Below, one piece after another: positions 44,126 to 52,666 of a stretch of 64,000 nucleotides of DNA (positions are counted from its first letter, which is position 1; each line of letters opens with the position of its first letter). A program made the position numbers and the translations under genes. The notes below the pieces were generated by a model. The model saw only the letters and a list, made by a program, of their open reading frames with translations, was not told the origin of the DNA and did not search any database. This DNA comes from Micromonospora kangleipakensis (GTDB lineage Bacteria > Actinomycetota > Actinomycetes > Mycobacteriales > Micromonosporaceae): contig NZ_SHLD01000001.1 of the NCBI RefSeq assembly GCF_004217615.1, forward strand, positions 4,960,001-5,024,000. Reading direction: 5' to 3'.

Positions 44126-45087
44126 CGGTCTCCTTCCGTCGCGGGGGCCGGCTCCGCCCGGGCTGCGAGCGCCTCGGTCTCGGCCTGGTCAGGCATGGCG
44201 GACGAGCAGGCCAGCCGCGACGCGACGATCGCGCCCGCGGCGTTGGCGAAGCGCAGCGTCCGCTCCAGCGGCCAGTCCTGCAGCAGGCCCAGGCAGAGGG
44301 CGCCGCCGAAGGCGTCCCCGGCGCCGAGCCCGTTGACCACCTCCACCGGCACCGGCGGCACCCGGACCGTCCGCTCGGGGGTGCTGGCCAGCACACCGTC
44401 CGGGCCGAGCTTGACCACGGCCAGCCGCGGCCCGCGGTCGAGCAGCAACCGGGCGGCCCGCTCGGGGTCCCGGGTGCCGACGGCCACCTCGACCTCGTCG
44501 AGGTTGCCCACGGCGACGGTGACCCGGGGCAGTGCCTCGACGTAGGCGGCCGTGGCGGCGGCCGGGTCGGGCCAGAACATCGGCCGGTAGTCGAGATCCA
44601 GGACGGTGTGCGGGCGGCCGGCGCGCGCGGCCAGCGCGGTGCGGTGCGCGTCCCGGCTGGGCTGCTGGCAGAGCCCGGTGCCGGTGACCCAGAAGACCCG
44701 CGCGTCCACGATGGTGGCGAGGTCCAGCTCGTCGGGGTGGATCTGCAGATCCGGGGCGGTCGGGGTGCGGTAGAACCAGATCGGGAAGTGGTCGGGCGGG
44801 AAGATCTCGCAGAACGTCACCGGGGTGGGCAGCCCGTCGACCGGACGTACCTGGCTGTCGTCGACGCCGAAGTCCCGCAACGCCCGGTGCACGTAGTCGG
44901 CGAAGGCGTCGGCGCCGGTGCGGGTGATGACGCCGGCGCGCAGCCCGTACCGGGCGGCGGCGACCGCGACGTTGGTGGCACTGCCGCCGAGGAACCGCCC
45001 GAAGGTCTCGACCTCGGCCAGCGGCGTGGCGATCTGCAGCGGATAGATGTCCACTCCGACCCGGCCGATGGTGAGCACGTCGAGCAT
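44122..45087 (-). CDS. iolC: 5-dehydro-2-deoxygluconokinase
   Basis: Encodes 321 residues, a PfkB-family sugar kinase: N-terminal TIGRVGVDIYPLQI, GGSATNVAVAAARYGL and the C-terminal NGLGAGDAFGGALCLGLL with catalytic Asp. PVTFCEIFPPDHFPIWFYR is characteristic of IolC. It phosphorylates 2-deoxy-5-keto-gluconate before the aldolase step. It is first in the leftward operon, with a strong promoter and an operator palindrome just upstream. Confidence 0.94.
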   Translation of the reverse strand: MLDVLTIGRVGVDIYPLQIATPLAEVETFGRFLGGSATNVAVAAARYGLRAGVITRTGADAFADYVHRALRDFGVDDSQVRPVDGLPTPVTFCEIFPPDHFPIWFYRTPTAPDLQIHPDELDLATIVDARVFWVTGTGLCQQPSRDAHRTALAARAGRPHTVLDLDYRPMFWPDPAAATAAYVEALPRVTVAVGNLDEVEVAVGTRDPERAARLLLDRGPRLAVVKLGPDGVLASTPERTVRVPPVPVEVVNGLGAGDAFGGALCLGLLQDWPLERTLRFANAAGAIVASRLACSSAMPDQAETEALAARAEPAPATEGDR

Positions 45088-45146
45088 GCGGCGTCCTTTG
45101 TCCGGGCCGGCGACGGCGTGACCGCCAGCTCGATCCTGGTCCCTGA

Positions 45147-45190
45147 TTGGTAACAGTGGCCGGGAGTTGTGTCAATGTGTTGTCCTGACA
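45147..45190 (-). promoter_or_regulatory. iolC promoter and upstream GntR operator
   Basis: On the minus strand TTGACA (complement of 45170-45175) and TACCAA (complement of 45147-45152) are 17 bp apart, giving a strong promoter for the iol operon. The near-palindrome TGTCCTGACA (45181-45190) lies 5 bp upstream of the -35 and differs at one base from TGTCATGACA in front of the ABC operon. The intervening 45191-45281 carries the leader of the GntR gene. Confidence 0.75.
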
Positions 45191-45281
45191 TCCGGCAGGT
45201 TCGCTCAGTTACCGCTTCGGTACAGTGGCGCCCATCAGCGCGCCCCCGACCCCCTGGGCATCCGTGACGAGGAGGTCCGCC

Positions 45282-46019
45282 GTGACCGGCCCCGAGATCG
45301 TGGTCGACCGGAGCAGCCCGGTCCCGCTCTACTTCCAGGTCGCCGAGCAGTTCAGCGCCGCGATCCAGCGCGGCGAGCTGGCGCCCGGCGACCGGCTGGA
45401 CAGCGAGCTGCAGCTCGCCGACCGGCTGGGACTGTCCCGGCCCACCGTCCGGCAGGCAATCCAGCACCTGGTGGACAAGGGACTGATCGTCCGCCGCCGC
45501 GGCGTGGGCACCCAGGTGGTCCGGGGCGAGGTACGCCGCGCGGTCGAGCTGACCAGCCTGCACGACGACCTCGCGCGGACCGGACGGCAGCCGTCCACCT
45601 CGGTGCTCGAACTGGCCACCGTGGCCTGCCCGGCGCAGGTGGCGGCCGCGCTCGGGGTCACCGCCGGCAGCGAGGTGCAGCACCTGCGCCGGCTGCGCTT
45701 CGCCGACGGGGAGCCCCTCGCGGTGATGGAGAACTGGCTCCCCCTCGATCTGGTCCGGCTCACCCTGGACGGCCTGCAGAGCCGGGGCCTGTACGCGATC
45801 CTGCGCGCGGCCGGCCTGCGGGTGCGCGGCGCCCAGCAGCGGATCGGCGCCCGGGCCGCGACGGCGGCCGAGGCGCAGATGCTCGGCGAGCGGCGCGGCG
45901 CCCCGTTGCTGACCATGACCCGGACGGCGTACGACGACCAGGGGCGCTACGTCGAGCACGGCGCGCACATCTACCGGGCCTCCCGGTACGTGCTGGAGGT
46001 GACCGTCGCCGAGCGGTGA
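45282..46019 (+). CDS. GntR/HutC-family regulator of the inositol locus
   Basis: Encodes 245 residues from the GTG at 45282, with GAGGAGG 7 nt upstream. The winged HTH (VPLYFQVAEQFSAAIQRGELAPGDRLDSE and LGLSRPTVRQAIQHLVDKGLIVRRRGVGTQV, residues 12-75) is followed by a UTRA effector domain (about 95-240, ending YRASRYVLEVTV). HutC-type proteins are repressors released by a sugar-like ligand. It lies between the two operons that carry the shared TGTC-x-TGACA palindrome, so it is the obvious regulator of both; inositol or a derivative is a likely inducer. Confidence 0.92.
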   Translation: MTGPEIVVDRSSPVPLYFQVAEQFSAAIQRGELAPGDRLDSELQLADRLGLSRPTVRQAIQHLVDKGLIVRRRGVGTQVVRGEVRRAVELTSLHDDLARTGRQPSTSVLELATVACPAQVAAALGVTAGSEVQHLRRLRFADGEPLAVMENWLPLDLVRLTLDGLQSRGLYAILRAAGLRVRGAQQRIGARAATAAEAQMLGERRGAPLLTMTRTAYDDQGRYVEHGAHIYRASRYVLEVTVAER

Positions 46020-46068
46020 CGCGCCTGTTTCAGGCTCATTTCAGTGACAGGTATTTACGTCGTCAGGC

Positions 46069-46078
46069 TGTCATGACA
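46069..46078. promoter_or_regulatory. GntR operator palindrome upstream of ABC operon
   Basis: TGTCATGACA is a perfect 10-bp palindrome 91 bp before the binding-protein start. A further TGACAG/CTGTCA inverted pair (46045-46050, 46068-46073) may widen the site. It matches the 45181-45190 site with one mismatch. Confidence 0.7.
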
Positions 46079-46169
46079 TTGTGGCCGACAAGCACCGCCG
46101 GCATGGACCTGCGGCCGGCGGGCGACCCGCGAGTCTCTTCGAAGTCACTCCTTGCGAAGGGAACAACCC

Positions 46170-47567
46170 ATGTCAGTCACACCGAGACGCGTCACGGGTG
46201 TGCTCGCCGCGCTCACCGCCGTCACCCTCGCCGCCACGGCCTGCGGGGGCGACTCGGAGCCCGCCGGCAAGGACGCCAAGAACATCACCCTGACCATCGC
46301 CTCCAACGCCATCGCCGGCGGCAAGAACTCCGCCGGCGCCGAGTGGATCGAGAAGTGGGTCATCCCCCGGTTCGTCGAGGCCCAGAAGGCCAAGGGCATC
46401 ACCGCCAAGGTGTCGTTCGTGCCCAGCGGCGTCGACGACGAGCAGTACAAGACCAAGCTGGCCCTGGGCCTGCGCTCCAAGGGCGGCGCCGACGTGGTGT
46501 CCGTCGACGGCATCTGGGTCGGCGAGTTCGCCCAGGCCGGATATCTGAAGCCGCTGTCCGAGGTGGCCGGCGACCAGGTCGACAAGTGGGACGGCTGGTC
46601 GCAGATCCCGGAGAGCGTGCAGGGCCTGGGCACGTTCGACGACAAGCGGTACGGCGTCCCGCAGGGCACCGACGGCCGCGTCCTCTACTACAACAAGAAG
46701 CTCTTCGCCCAGGCCGGCCTGCCCGCCGACTGGCAACCGAAGAGCTGGCAGGAGATCCTCGACGCCGGCGCCAAGCTCAAGGCGCTGCCCGGGGTGACCC
46801 CGATCCAGATCAACGCCGGCACGGCGATGGGCGAGGCGACCAGCATGCAGGGCGCGCTGCCGCTGCTGGTCGGCGCCGGCGGGGAGATCTGGAAGGACGG
46901 CAAGTGGGCCGGCGCCAACCAGCCGGTCAAGGACGTGCTCGACTTCTACACCAAGGTCTACGGCGGCGGCCTCGGCGACCCGAAGCTCCAGCAGGAGGCC
47001 AAGGGCCGGGACAAGTCCTTCGAGGAGTTCGCCGCGGGCAAGATCGGCATCCTCGGCGAGGGCGACTACTTCTGGCGCAGCGTCATCAACCCGAAGGACG
47101 GCATCGCGAAGATGCCCGACCGGGACAGCACCGTCGGGTACGCGATGATCCCGGCCAAGCAGCCCGGCGCGGGCATCCGGGGGCAGGACTTCGTGAGCAT
47201 GTCCGGCGGCGGCGTCGACGTGCTGAACCCCAACTCGAAGTACCCGTCCCAGGCGTTCGAGCTGCTCGCGTTCATGCACTCGGCGGAGGCCACCAAGGCG
47301 CAGCTCGCCGGCGCCGCGCGAATCACCTCCCGGATGGACGTGAACAAGGAGGTCCTCGCCAGCGACCCGATGCTCAACTTCGTGGCCGAGAAGGTGCTGC
47401 CGCTGACCGCGTACCGGCCGCCGCTGGCGGTCTATCCGCAGGTGTCGGTGGCGCTGCAGGAGGCGACCGCCGCCGCGGCGTCGGGCAAGAGCGCCGACGA
47501 GGCGGCCGCGGCGTACCAGAAGAAGGTCGAAGGGATCGTCGGTGGTCCAGGTAACGTCTCGTCCTGA
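46170..47567 (+). CDS. ABC sugar transporter, substrate-binding lipoprotein
   Basis: Encodes 465 residues from the ATG at 46170, preceded by GAAGGGAA. The lipobox LAATAC (Cys near 25) anchors it. The rest is a type-1 (MalE-like) solute-binding protein, with GADVVSVDGIWVGEFAQAGYLKPL, YGVPQGTDGRVLYYNKKLFAQAGL and FAAGKIGILGEGDYFW. It would capture a sugar or sugar-like substrate for the permeases that follow. The high number of Lys and Trp near the cleft fits carbohydrate binding. First gene of an eight-gene operon. Confidence 0.93.
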   Translation: MSVTPRRVTGVLAALTAVTLAATACGGDSEPAGKDAKNITLTIASNAIAGGKNSAGAEWIEKWVIPRFVEAQKAKGITAKVSFVPSGVDDEQYKTKLALGLRSKGGADVVSVDGIWVGEFAQAGYLKPLSEVAGDQVDKWDGWSQIPESVQGLGTFDDKRYGVPQGTDGRVLYYNKKLFAQAGLPADWQPKSWQEILDAGAKLKALPGVTPIQINAGTAMGEATSMQGALPLLVGAGGEIWKDGKWAGANQPVKDVLDFYTKVYGGGLGDPKLQQEAKGRDKSFEEFAAGKIGILGEGDYFWRSVINPKDGIAKMPDRDSTVGYAMIPAKQPGAGIRGQDFVSMSGGGVDVLNPNSKYPSQAFELLAFMHSAEATKAQLAGAARITSRMDVNKEVLASDPMLNFVAEKVLPLTAYRPPLAVYPQVSVALQEATAAAASGKSADEAAAAYQKKVEGIVGGPGNVSS

Positions 47568-48489
47568 CGAGACGGTCGGGGGAGCGCGCCCGGTGATGGG
47601 CGCCTCCCCCGCCCCCGACGCCGCGGGGCTGGGCCGGGCCCGCGCCGCCGGGTTCCTCGTCCCGAGCATGGTGCTGATCCTGCTCTTCCTAGTGGTGCCG
47701 GCCGCCTGGACGATCTACCTGGGCGTCACCAACTACCGGCTCACCGGCCTGGCCGCGGCCAACCCGGAGATCGTCGGACTGGACAACTACACCCGGGCGC
47801 TGACCGACGAACGCTTCCGCACGTCGCTGCTGCTGACCCTGCAGTTCGTGCTCGGCTCGGCGGTGATCGGTCAGGCCGGCCTCGGCTTCGCCATCGCCTT
47901 CGCGCTGCGCGACCGGCGGGGTCCGCTGCGCCGGGTGGTCGAGGCGTTCATCCTGCTGTCCTGGATCCTGCCCAGCTCGGTCGTCGCCTTCCTGTGGATC
48001 GCCCTGCTCGACCGGGACGCCGGCACGCTCAACGCCCTGCTCGGCACGCCCGGCATGGCCTGGCTGCTCGACCACCCGATGCTGTCGATCATCATCTTCA
48101 ACACCTGGCGGGGCACCGCGTTCTCGATGATGCTCTACGCCGCCGCGCTGGAGAACGTGCCCCGCTCACACCTGGAGACCGCCCGGCTGGCCGGCGCGTC
48201 CACCTGGCAGCAGCTGCGCGACGTGGTGTTCCCCCGCATCCGCGGCCACGTGCTGACCAACCTGCTGCTGATCAGCCTCTGGACGTTCAACGACTTCACC
48301 CCGTTCCTGATCACCGCGGGCGGCCCCGAGCAGCGCTCCGAGGTGCTGGCGGTCTACGTCTACAAGGTGGCGCTCTCCGGCGGCGAGCTGGGCTTCGGCG
48401 CCGCGATCTCGTTCATCATGCTGCTGATCAACCTGGTCATCGCGCTGGTCTACCTGCGCACGCTGGGCCGGCGGAAGGAGGCGCCGTGA
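47542..48489 (+). CDS. ABC sugar transporter permease, MalF type
   Basis: Encodes 315 residues from the GTG at 47542, overlapping the binding-protein gene by 26 bp; the ATG at 47596 is an alternative. Six membrane segments (first FLVPSMVLILLFLVVPAAWTI) and the EAA loop (NVPRSHLETARLAGASTWQQLRDVVFPRIR) define it. It forms half of the membrane channel with the next permease. Confidence 0.93.
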   Translation: MVQVTSRPDETVGGARPVMGASPAPDAAGLGRARAAGFLVPSMVLILLFLVVPAAWTIYLGVTNYRLTGLAAANPEIVGLDNYTRALTDERFRTSLLLTLQFVLGSAVIGQAGLGFAIAFALRDRRGPLRRVVEAFILLSWILPSSVVAFLWIALLDRDAGTLNALLGTPGMAWLLDHPMLSIIIFNTWRGTAFSMMLYAAALENVPRSHLETARLAGASTWQQLRDVVFPRIRGHVLTNLLLISLWTFNDFTPFLITAGGPEQRSEVLAVYVYKVALSGGELGFGAAISFIMLLINLVIALVYLRTLGRRKEAP

Positions 48490-48551
48490 GCGCGAGGAGT
48501 GAGCCGGTCCTGCGAGCCCCGCAGTCGCGAACTCAGGAGGCGCCGTGAGCA
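48476..48551 (+). repeat. Duplicated ribosome-site segment between permease genes
   Basis: AGGAGGCGCCGTGAGC occurs twice (48476-48491 and 48536-48551), 60 bp apart. The first overlaps the stop of permease 1 and opens a 20-codon frame that stops at the second. The second provides the real start of permease 2. The intervening sequence resembles a short repeated intergenic motif of Micromonosporaceae, as far as I recall. Confidence 0.65.
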
Positions 48552-49417
48552 CCGTGACCACGACGGCGGACGGCACCCGGACCGACGACAGGTCGAGGGC
48601 CGCCGTACGGCACGTGCTGGCCCGGATCGGCCGCTACGTCTTCCTCTGCCTGGTGCTCGCCTTCTTCGCCCTGCCGCTGCTCTGGCTGGCCACCGCGCCG
48701 TTCGACGACACCCCGACGATCGGCACCTCGCTGCCGGACTTCACCCTGGACAACTTCCGCGCCCTGCTGGACAACCCGTACGCGCTGACCTCGCTGGTCA
48801 ACTCGGTCTGGCTGGCCGGCGGCACCGCCCTGCTGGTGGTGACGTTCGCCGCCCTGGCCGCGTACGCGCTGAGCCGGGTCCGGGTCCCGGGGCGGGACGC
48901 CCTGCTCTACGGGCTGCTGCTGCTCTCGTCGATCGTGACCGGCACGGCCACCATGGTGCCCCTGTTCGAGCTGGCCGTCCGGGCCAACCTGATCGACTCC
49001 CGGCTCGGCGTCATCCTGATCCTCAGCGGCGGACTGCTGCCGGCGGCGATCTTCATCCTCAAGGACTTCATGGACGCCACGCCCACGTCGTACGAGGAGT
49101 CCGCGCGGGTCTTCGGCGCCAGCCCGCTGCAGATCATGCGGCACATCGTGGTGCCGATCGTCCGGCCCGGGCTGGCCACCGTCGGGGTGTGGGCGGTGGC
49201 GAACGTATGGGGCAACTTCCTCGTCCCGTTCCTGCTGCTCGGACCGGACAAGAGGCCCGCCGCCGTGATCATGTACACCCTCTACACCGAGGGCGGCCAG
49301 GCCGACCTGCGACTGCTCTCCACCTTCTCCCTGCTCTACTCGCTGCCGGTGGCGCTGATGTTCGTCTTCGTCAGCAGCAGGTACGGATTCCGCTTCCACG
49401 GAGGGATCAAGCGCTGA
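48545..49417 (+). CDS. ABC sugar transporter permease, MalG type
   Basis: Encodes 290 residues from the GTG at 48545 with AGGAGG upstream. Six membrane segments and the EAA loop (YEESARVFGASPLQIMRHIVVPIVRPGL) mark the second subunit of the channel. Its stop overlaps the ATPase start by one base. Confidence 0.93.
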   Translation: MSTVTTTADGTRTDDRSRAAVRHVLARIGRYVFLCLVLAFFALPLLWLATAPFDDTPTIGTSLPDFTLDNFRALLDNPYALTSLVNSVWLAGGTALLVVTFAALAAYALSRVRVPGRDALLYGLLLLSSIVTGTATMVPLFELAVRANLIDSRLGVILILSGGLLPAAIFILKDFMDATPTSYEESARVFGASPLQIMRHIVVPIVRPGLATVGVWAVANVWGNFLVPFLLLGPDKRPAAVIMYTLYTEGGQADLRLLSTFSLLYSLPVALMFVFVSSRYGFRFHGGIKR

Positions 49418-50553
49418 TGTCCGCCATCACCCTGCGCGAGCTGACCAAGGTCTACCCCAACGGGGTACGCGCCCTGGACGCCCTCGACCTGGAGATCGCC
49501 GACGGCGAGTTCTTCGCCCTGCTCGGCCCCTCCGGCTGCGGCAAGACCACCCTGCTGCGCACCATCGCCGGGCTGGAGCTCGCCTCCGGCGGCACCGTGC
49601 GCATCGGCGAGCGCGCCGTGACGAACCTGCCGCCCGGCCAGCGGGACGTGGCGATGGTCTTCCAGGACTACGCGCTCTTCCCGCACATGACCGTGCGGGA
49701 CAACATCGCGTACCCGCTGCGGATCAAGAAGGTCGGCAAGGCCGCCCGGCAGGACAAGGCCGCGACCACCGCCGACGAGCTGGGCCTGTCGGCGCTGCTG
49801 GACCGCCGTCCCGGGCAGCTCTCCGGCGGCCAGCAACAGCGGGTCGCCCTGGCCCGGGCGATGGCCTGCCACCCGAAGGTGTTCCTGCTCGACGAACCGC
49901 TGTCCAACCTGGACGCCCGGCTGCGGCTGGAGGCGCGGACCTTCCTCAAGCGGCTGCAACGCGAGCTGGGCGTCACCACCGTCTTCGTCACCCACGACCA
50001 GGCGGAGGCGCTGGCCCTGGCCGACCGGATCGCCGTGATGGAGGGCGGCCGGATCCGGCAGGTCGGCACCCCCACGGAGGTGTTCCGCCACCCGGCCAAC
50101 ACCTTCGTCGCCGGGTTCATCGGCTCGACCCCGATGAACCTGGTCCCGGCCCGGGCCGACGGCGACGCACTGGCCGTCGCCGGCGTGCGGCTGCCGGTGC
50201 CCGACGATGCCCGCGGCCAGCTGACCGACGGGGAGACCGTGGTCTACGGGGTCCGGCCCGAATACCTCGACTACTCCCCCGAGCCGGTCCCCGACGCGCT
50301 GACCGGCCAGGTCGTCGTCGTGGAGAACCTCGGCAGCTTCTCGCTGGTGTCGCTGGACGTGCCCGGCGAGGACGACACGGCGACCAGCGTGCAGGTCGTG
50401 GTGCCCGAGGGACGGGAACCGGGTCCCGGCGACACCGGCTGGCTGGTGCCACGGCCCGGCCGCTCACTTGTCTACCGCGACGGCGAGCTGGTCGGCGGCG
50501 TGACGGCGGCACCGGTGCCGGCGCCGCGCACCGGGGTCGGGGCGGACGCCTGA
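49417..50553 (+). CDS. ABC sugar transporter ATPase, MsmK/UgpC type
   Basis: Encodes 378 residues. Walker A GPSGCGKTTLL, the signature LSGGQQQRVALARAM, Walker B VFLLDEPLSNLD and the H-loop FVTHDQAEA are all intact. A C-terminal regulatory OB-like domain (about 240-378) is typical of MalK-type ATPases. Here the ATPase is encoded in the transporter operon, whereas many actinobacterial sugar importers borrow a shared MsiK. Confidence 0.94.
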   Translation: MSAITLRELTKVYPNGVRALDALDLEIADGEFFALLGPSGCGKTTLLRTIAGLELASGGTVRIGERAVTNLPPGQRDVAMVFQDYALFPHMTVRDNIAYPLRIKKVGKAARQDKAATTADELGLSALLDRRPGQLSGGQQQRVALARAMACHPKVFLLDEPLSNLDARLRLEARTFLKRLQRELGVTTVFVTHDQAEALALADRIAVMEGGRIRQVGTPTEVFRHPANTFVAGFIGSTPMNLVPARADGDALAVAGVRLPVPDDARGQLTDGETVVYGVRPEYLDYSPEPVPDALTGQVVVVENLGSFSLVSLDVPGEDDTATSVQVVVPEGREPGPGDTGWLVPRPGRSLVYRDGELVGGVTAAPVPAPRTGVGADA

Positions 50554-50555
50554 CC

Positions 50556-51764
50556 ATGGTCACCCACCGGGGCAGGTGGACGCTGCGGGACCGCGCGGAG
50601 GACGTGCTGCGGGCCCTGCCGGTCACCGTCGCGCCGGGCACCGCCGCGCTGACGGTACGGCTGGACTACCCGCGCGCGGCGGGCGTGCTGGACCTCGGGT
50701 GCGTCGGGCCGGCCGGCTTCCGGGGCTGGTCCGGGGGCGCCCGGGACGGTTACACGATCACCGCGGACTGGGCCACCCCCGGCTACCTGCCCGGCGAGCT
50801 GGAGCCCGGCGAGTGGCAGGTGCTGCTCCGGCTGCACCGGATCCCGCCCGAGGGCCTCGACTTCGAGGTCACCGCCACCACCAGCGGCACCCCACCGACG
50901 CCGCCGGACGCGCCGGGATCGCCGGAGCGGCCCGAGCGCCCGCCCCGCCCGACCGTGCCGGACGTGGACGGGCGGCGCTGGCTGGCCGGGGACCTGCACG
51001 CCCACACCGTGCACAGCGACGGCAGGCAGACCATCGACGAGCTGGCCGCCCTCGCCGTCTCCCGGGGGCTGGACTTCCTCGCCGTCACCGACCACAACAC
51101 CGTCAGCCACCACCCCTGGCTGCCCGGCTCGGCCCGCCGGTACGGGATCACGCTGGTGCCCGGGCAGGAGGTGACCACCGACCGGGGACACGCCAACGCG
51201 TTCGGCCCGGTGGGCTGGATCGACTTCCGCCGGCCCGCCGACGAGTGGCTCGGCGCGGCGGAGCGCGCGGGCGGACTGCTGTCGATCAACCACCCGCTCG
51301 GCGGGGACTGCGCGTGGCGGCAGCCGGTGACCACCCGCACCCGACTGGTCGAGGTGTGGCACTCCGGCTGGTGGGACCGCACCTGGGGGGCTCCGCTGGC
51401 GTGGGCCCAGGCGTGGCGGCCGGACGTCGTACCCGTCGGGGGCAGCGACTTCCACCGGCCCGGCGCGGACGCGCTGCCCGGAGCGCCGACCACCTGGGTG
51501 CTCGTCGACGGCGACCCGGCTGACGAGGCGGCGGTCCGCGACGCGCTGGCCGCCGGCCGCACCGCGGTCTCCGCCGGCCCCGACGCGCCCCTGCTGCTGC
51601 GGCTCGGCGACGAGCTGCTGGCGCTCGGCGCCGACGGCGCGCTGCTCGGCTACCCCGACGGCCGCCACCGGGTGGTCCGGGGCGACCGGTGCCTGCTGCC
51701 CGCCGCCGACGGGCTGCACGTCCTGGAGTCCCACCGCATGGAGGTGATCGCACTATGCCGCTGA
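50556..51764 (+). CDS. CehA/McbA-family PHP metallohydrolase
   Basis: Encodes 402 residues. The N-terminal 120 residues form a beta-rich domain. The PHP domain has all metal-binding motifs: WLAGDLHAHTVHSDG (near 146), FLAVTDHNTVSHHP (near 178), SINHPLGGDCAWRQ and GGSDFHRPG (near 295). PHP enzymes hydrolyse phosphoesters or carbamates; its place between an importer and sugar enzymes favours a phosphoester or glyco-ester. It overlaps the next gene by 10 bp. Confidence 0.85.
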   Translation: MVTHRGRWTLRDRAEDVLRALPVTVAPGTAALTVRLDYPRAAGVLDLGCVGPAGFRGWSGGARDGYTITADWATPGYLPGELEPGEWQVLLRLHRIPPEGLDFEVTATTSGTPPTPPDAPGSPERPERPPRPTVPDVDGRRWLAGDLHAHTVHSDGRQTIDELAALAVSRGLDFLAVTDHNTVSHHPWLPGSARRYGITLVPGQEVTTDRGHANAFGPVGWIDFRRPADEWLGAAERAGGLLSINHPLGGDCAWRQPVTTRTRLVEVWHSGWWDRTWGAPLAWAQAWRPDVVPVGGSDFHRPGADALPGAPTTWVLVDGDPADEAAVRDALAAGRTAVSAGPDAPLLLRLGDELLALGADGALLGYPDGRHRVVRGDRCLLPAADGLHVLESHRMEVIALCR

Positions 51765-52666
51765 CCGCACGGACCAGGGTGGCCGGAGCCCCCTGCAACT
51801 ACGGCATCTACCAGGCGGACGACCCGTTCGTCGGCCCGGACGAGCTGCTCGCGTCGCTGGCCGCGGACGGTTACACCGGAGTGGACTCCGGGCCGATCGG
51901 CTACCTCGGTACCGGGGAGGCGCTGGCCCGGCGGCTGGCGGCCAACGGCGTCGGGCTCGCCGGCGGCTGGGTGGACCTGCGCTTCGCCGACCCCGACGGG
52001 TTCGCCGAGGATCTCGCCCAGCTCGACGCGGCACTGGACGTGTTCGCCGCCGCGCCCGTCGACGATGCCCGGTTCGCGCCCCGGCCCACCCTCGCCTGCG
52101 CCGCCAACCCGGCCCGGATGGCCCGCCCGGGCACGCCGCCGGACCTGGCCGCCGCCCTGCCGGCCGCCGCCTGGCCGGGCTTCGCCGACCGGGTGCAGCG
52201 GGCCGTCGACCGGTGCCGCGGCCGGGGCCTCGAACCGGTGTTCCACTACCACCTGGGCACCGACGTGGAGACCGAGGCGGAGGCCGACCGGCTGCTGGAA
52301 CTCACCGACGTGGCGGTCTGCCTGGACACCGGGCACCTTACGCTGGCCGGCGGGGACCCCGCCACCGCGCTGCGCAAGTGGGCCGGCCGGGTCGGGCAGG
52401 TCCATCTCAAGGACGCCGACCTGGCCGCGCACCGCCGGGTCCGCGAGGCCGGCGGCGGGCTCACCGAGGTGGTCGCCGCGGGCGGCTTCTGCGCCCTGGG
52501 CACCGGCGACGTCGACTTCGCCGGGGTGCTGCGCGGCCTCGACGAGATCGGCTACACCGGCTGGCTGGTGATCGAGCAGGACGCCCCCGCGCAGGGACAG
52601 GACCTGGACCGGATCCGCGCCGACCAGCGCGGCAACCGGCGGTGGCTGGAGGAGGCGCTGCCATGA
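51755..52666 (+). CDS. IolE/IolI-like TIM-barrel sugar isomerase or dehydratase
   Basis: Encodes 303 residues. The AP_endonuc_2 (TIM barrel) fold shows LEPVFHYHLGTDVETEAEADRLLEL, VCLDTGHLTLAGGDP, QVHLKDADL and GYTGWLVIEQD, which closely follow inosose dehydratase (IolE) and its isomerase relative IolI; the metal ligands Glu, Asp, His and Glu are in place. It would dehydrate scyllo-inosose to the trihydroxy-dione used by IolD. Since no other iolE is in the window, this gene is the best candidate. Confidence 0.82.
   Translation: MPLTARTRVAGAPCNYGIYQADDPFVGPDELLASLAADGYTGVDSGPIGYLGTGEALARRLAANGVGLAGGWVDLRFADPDGFAEDLAQLDAALDVFAAAPVDDARFAPRPTLACAANPARMARPGTPPDLAAALPAAAWPGFADRVQRAVDRCRGRGLEPVFHYHLGTDVETEAEADRLLELTDVAVCLDTGHLTLAGGDPATALRKWAGRVGQVHLKDADLAAHRRVREAGGGLTEVVAAGGFCALGTGDVDFAGVLRGLDEIGYTGWLVIEQDAPAQGQDLDRIRADQRGNRRWLEEALP

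Noticed and set aside
46173..47669. 498-codon minus-strand frame opposite the binding-protein gene
   Set aside because: Shadow of a confident ABC binding protein with lipobox and ribosome site.
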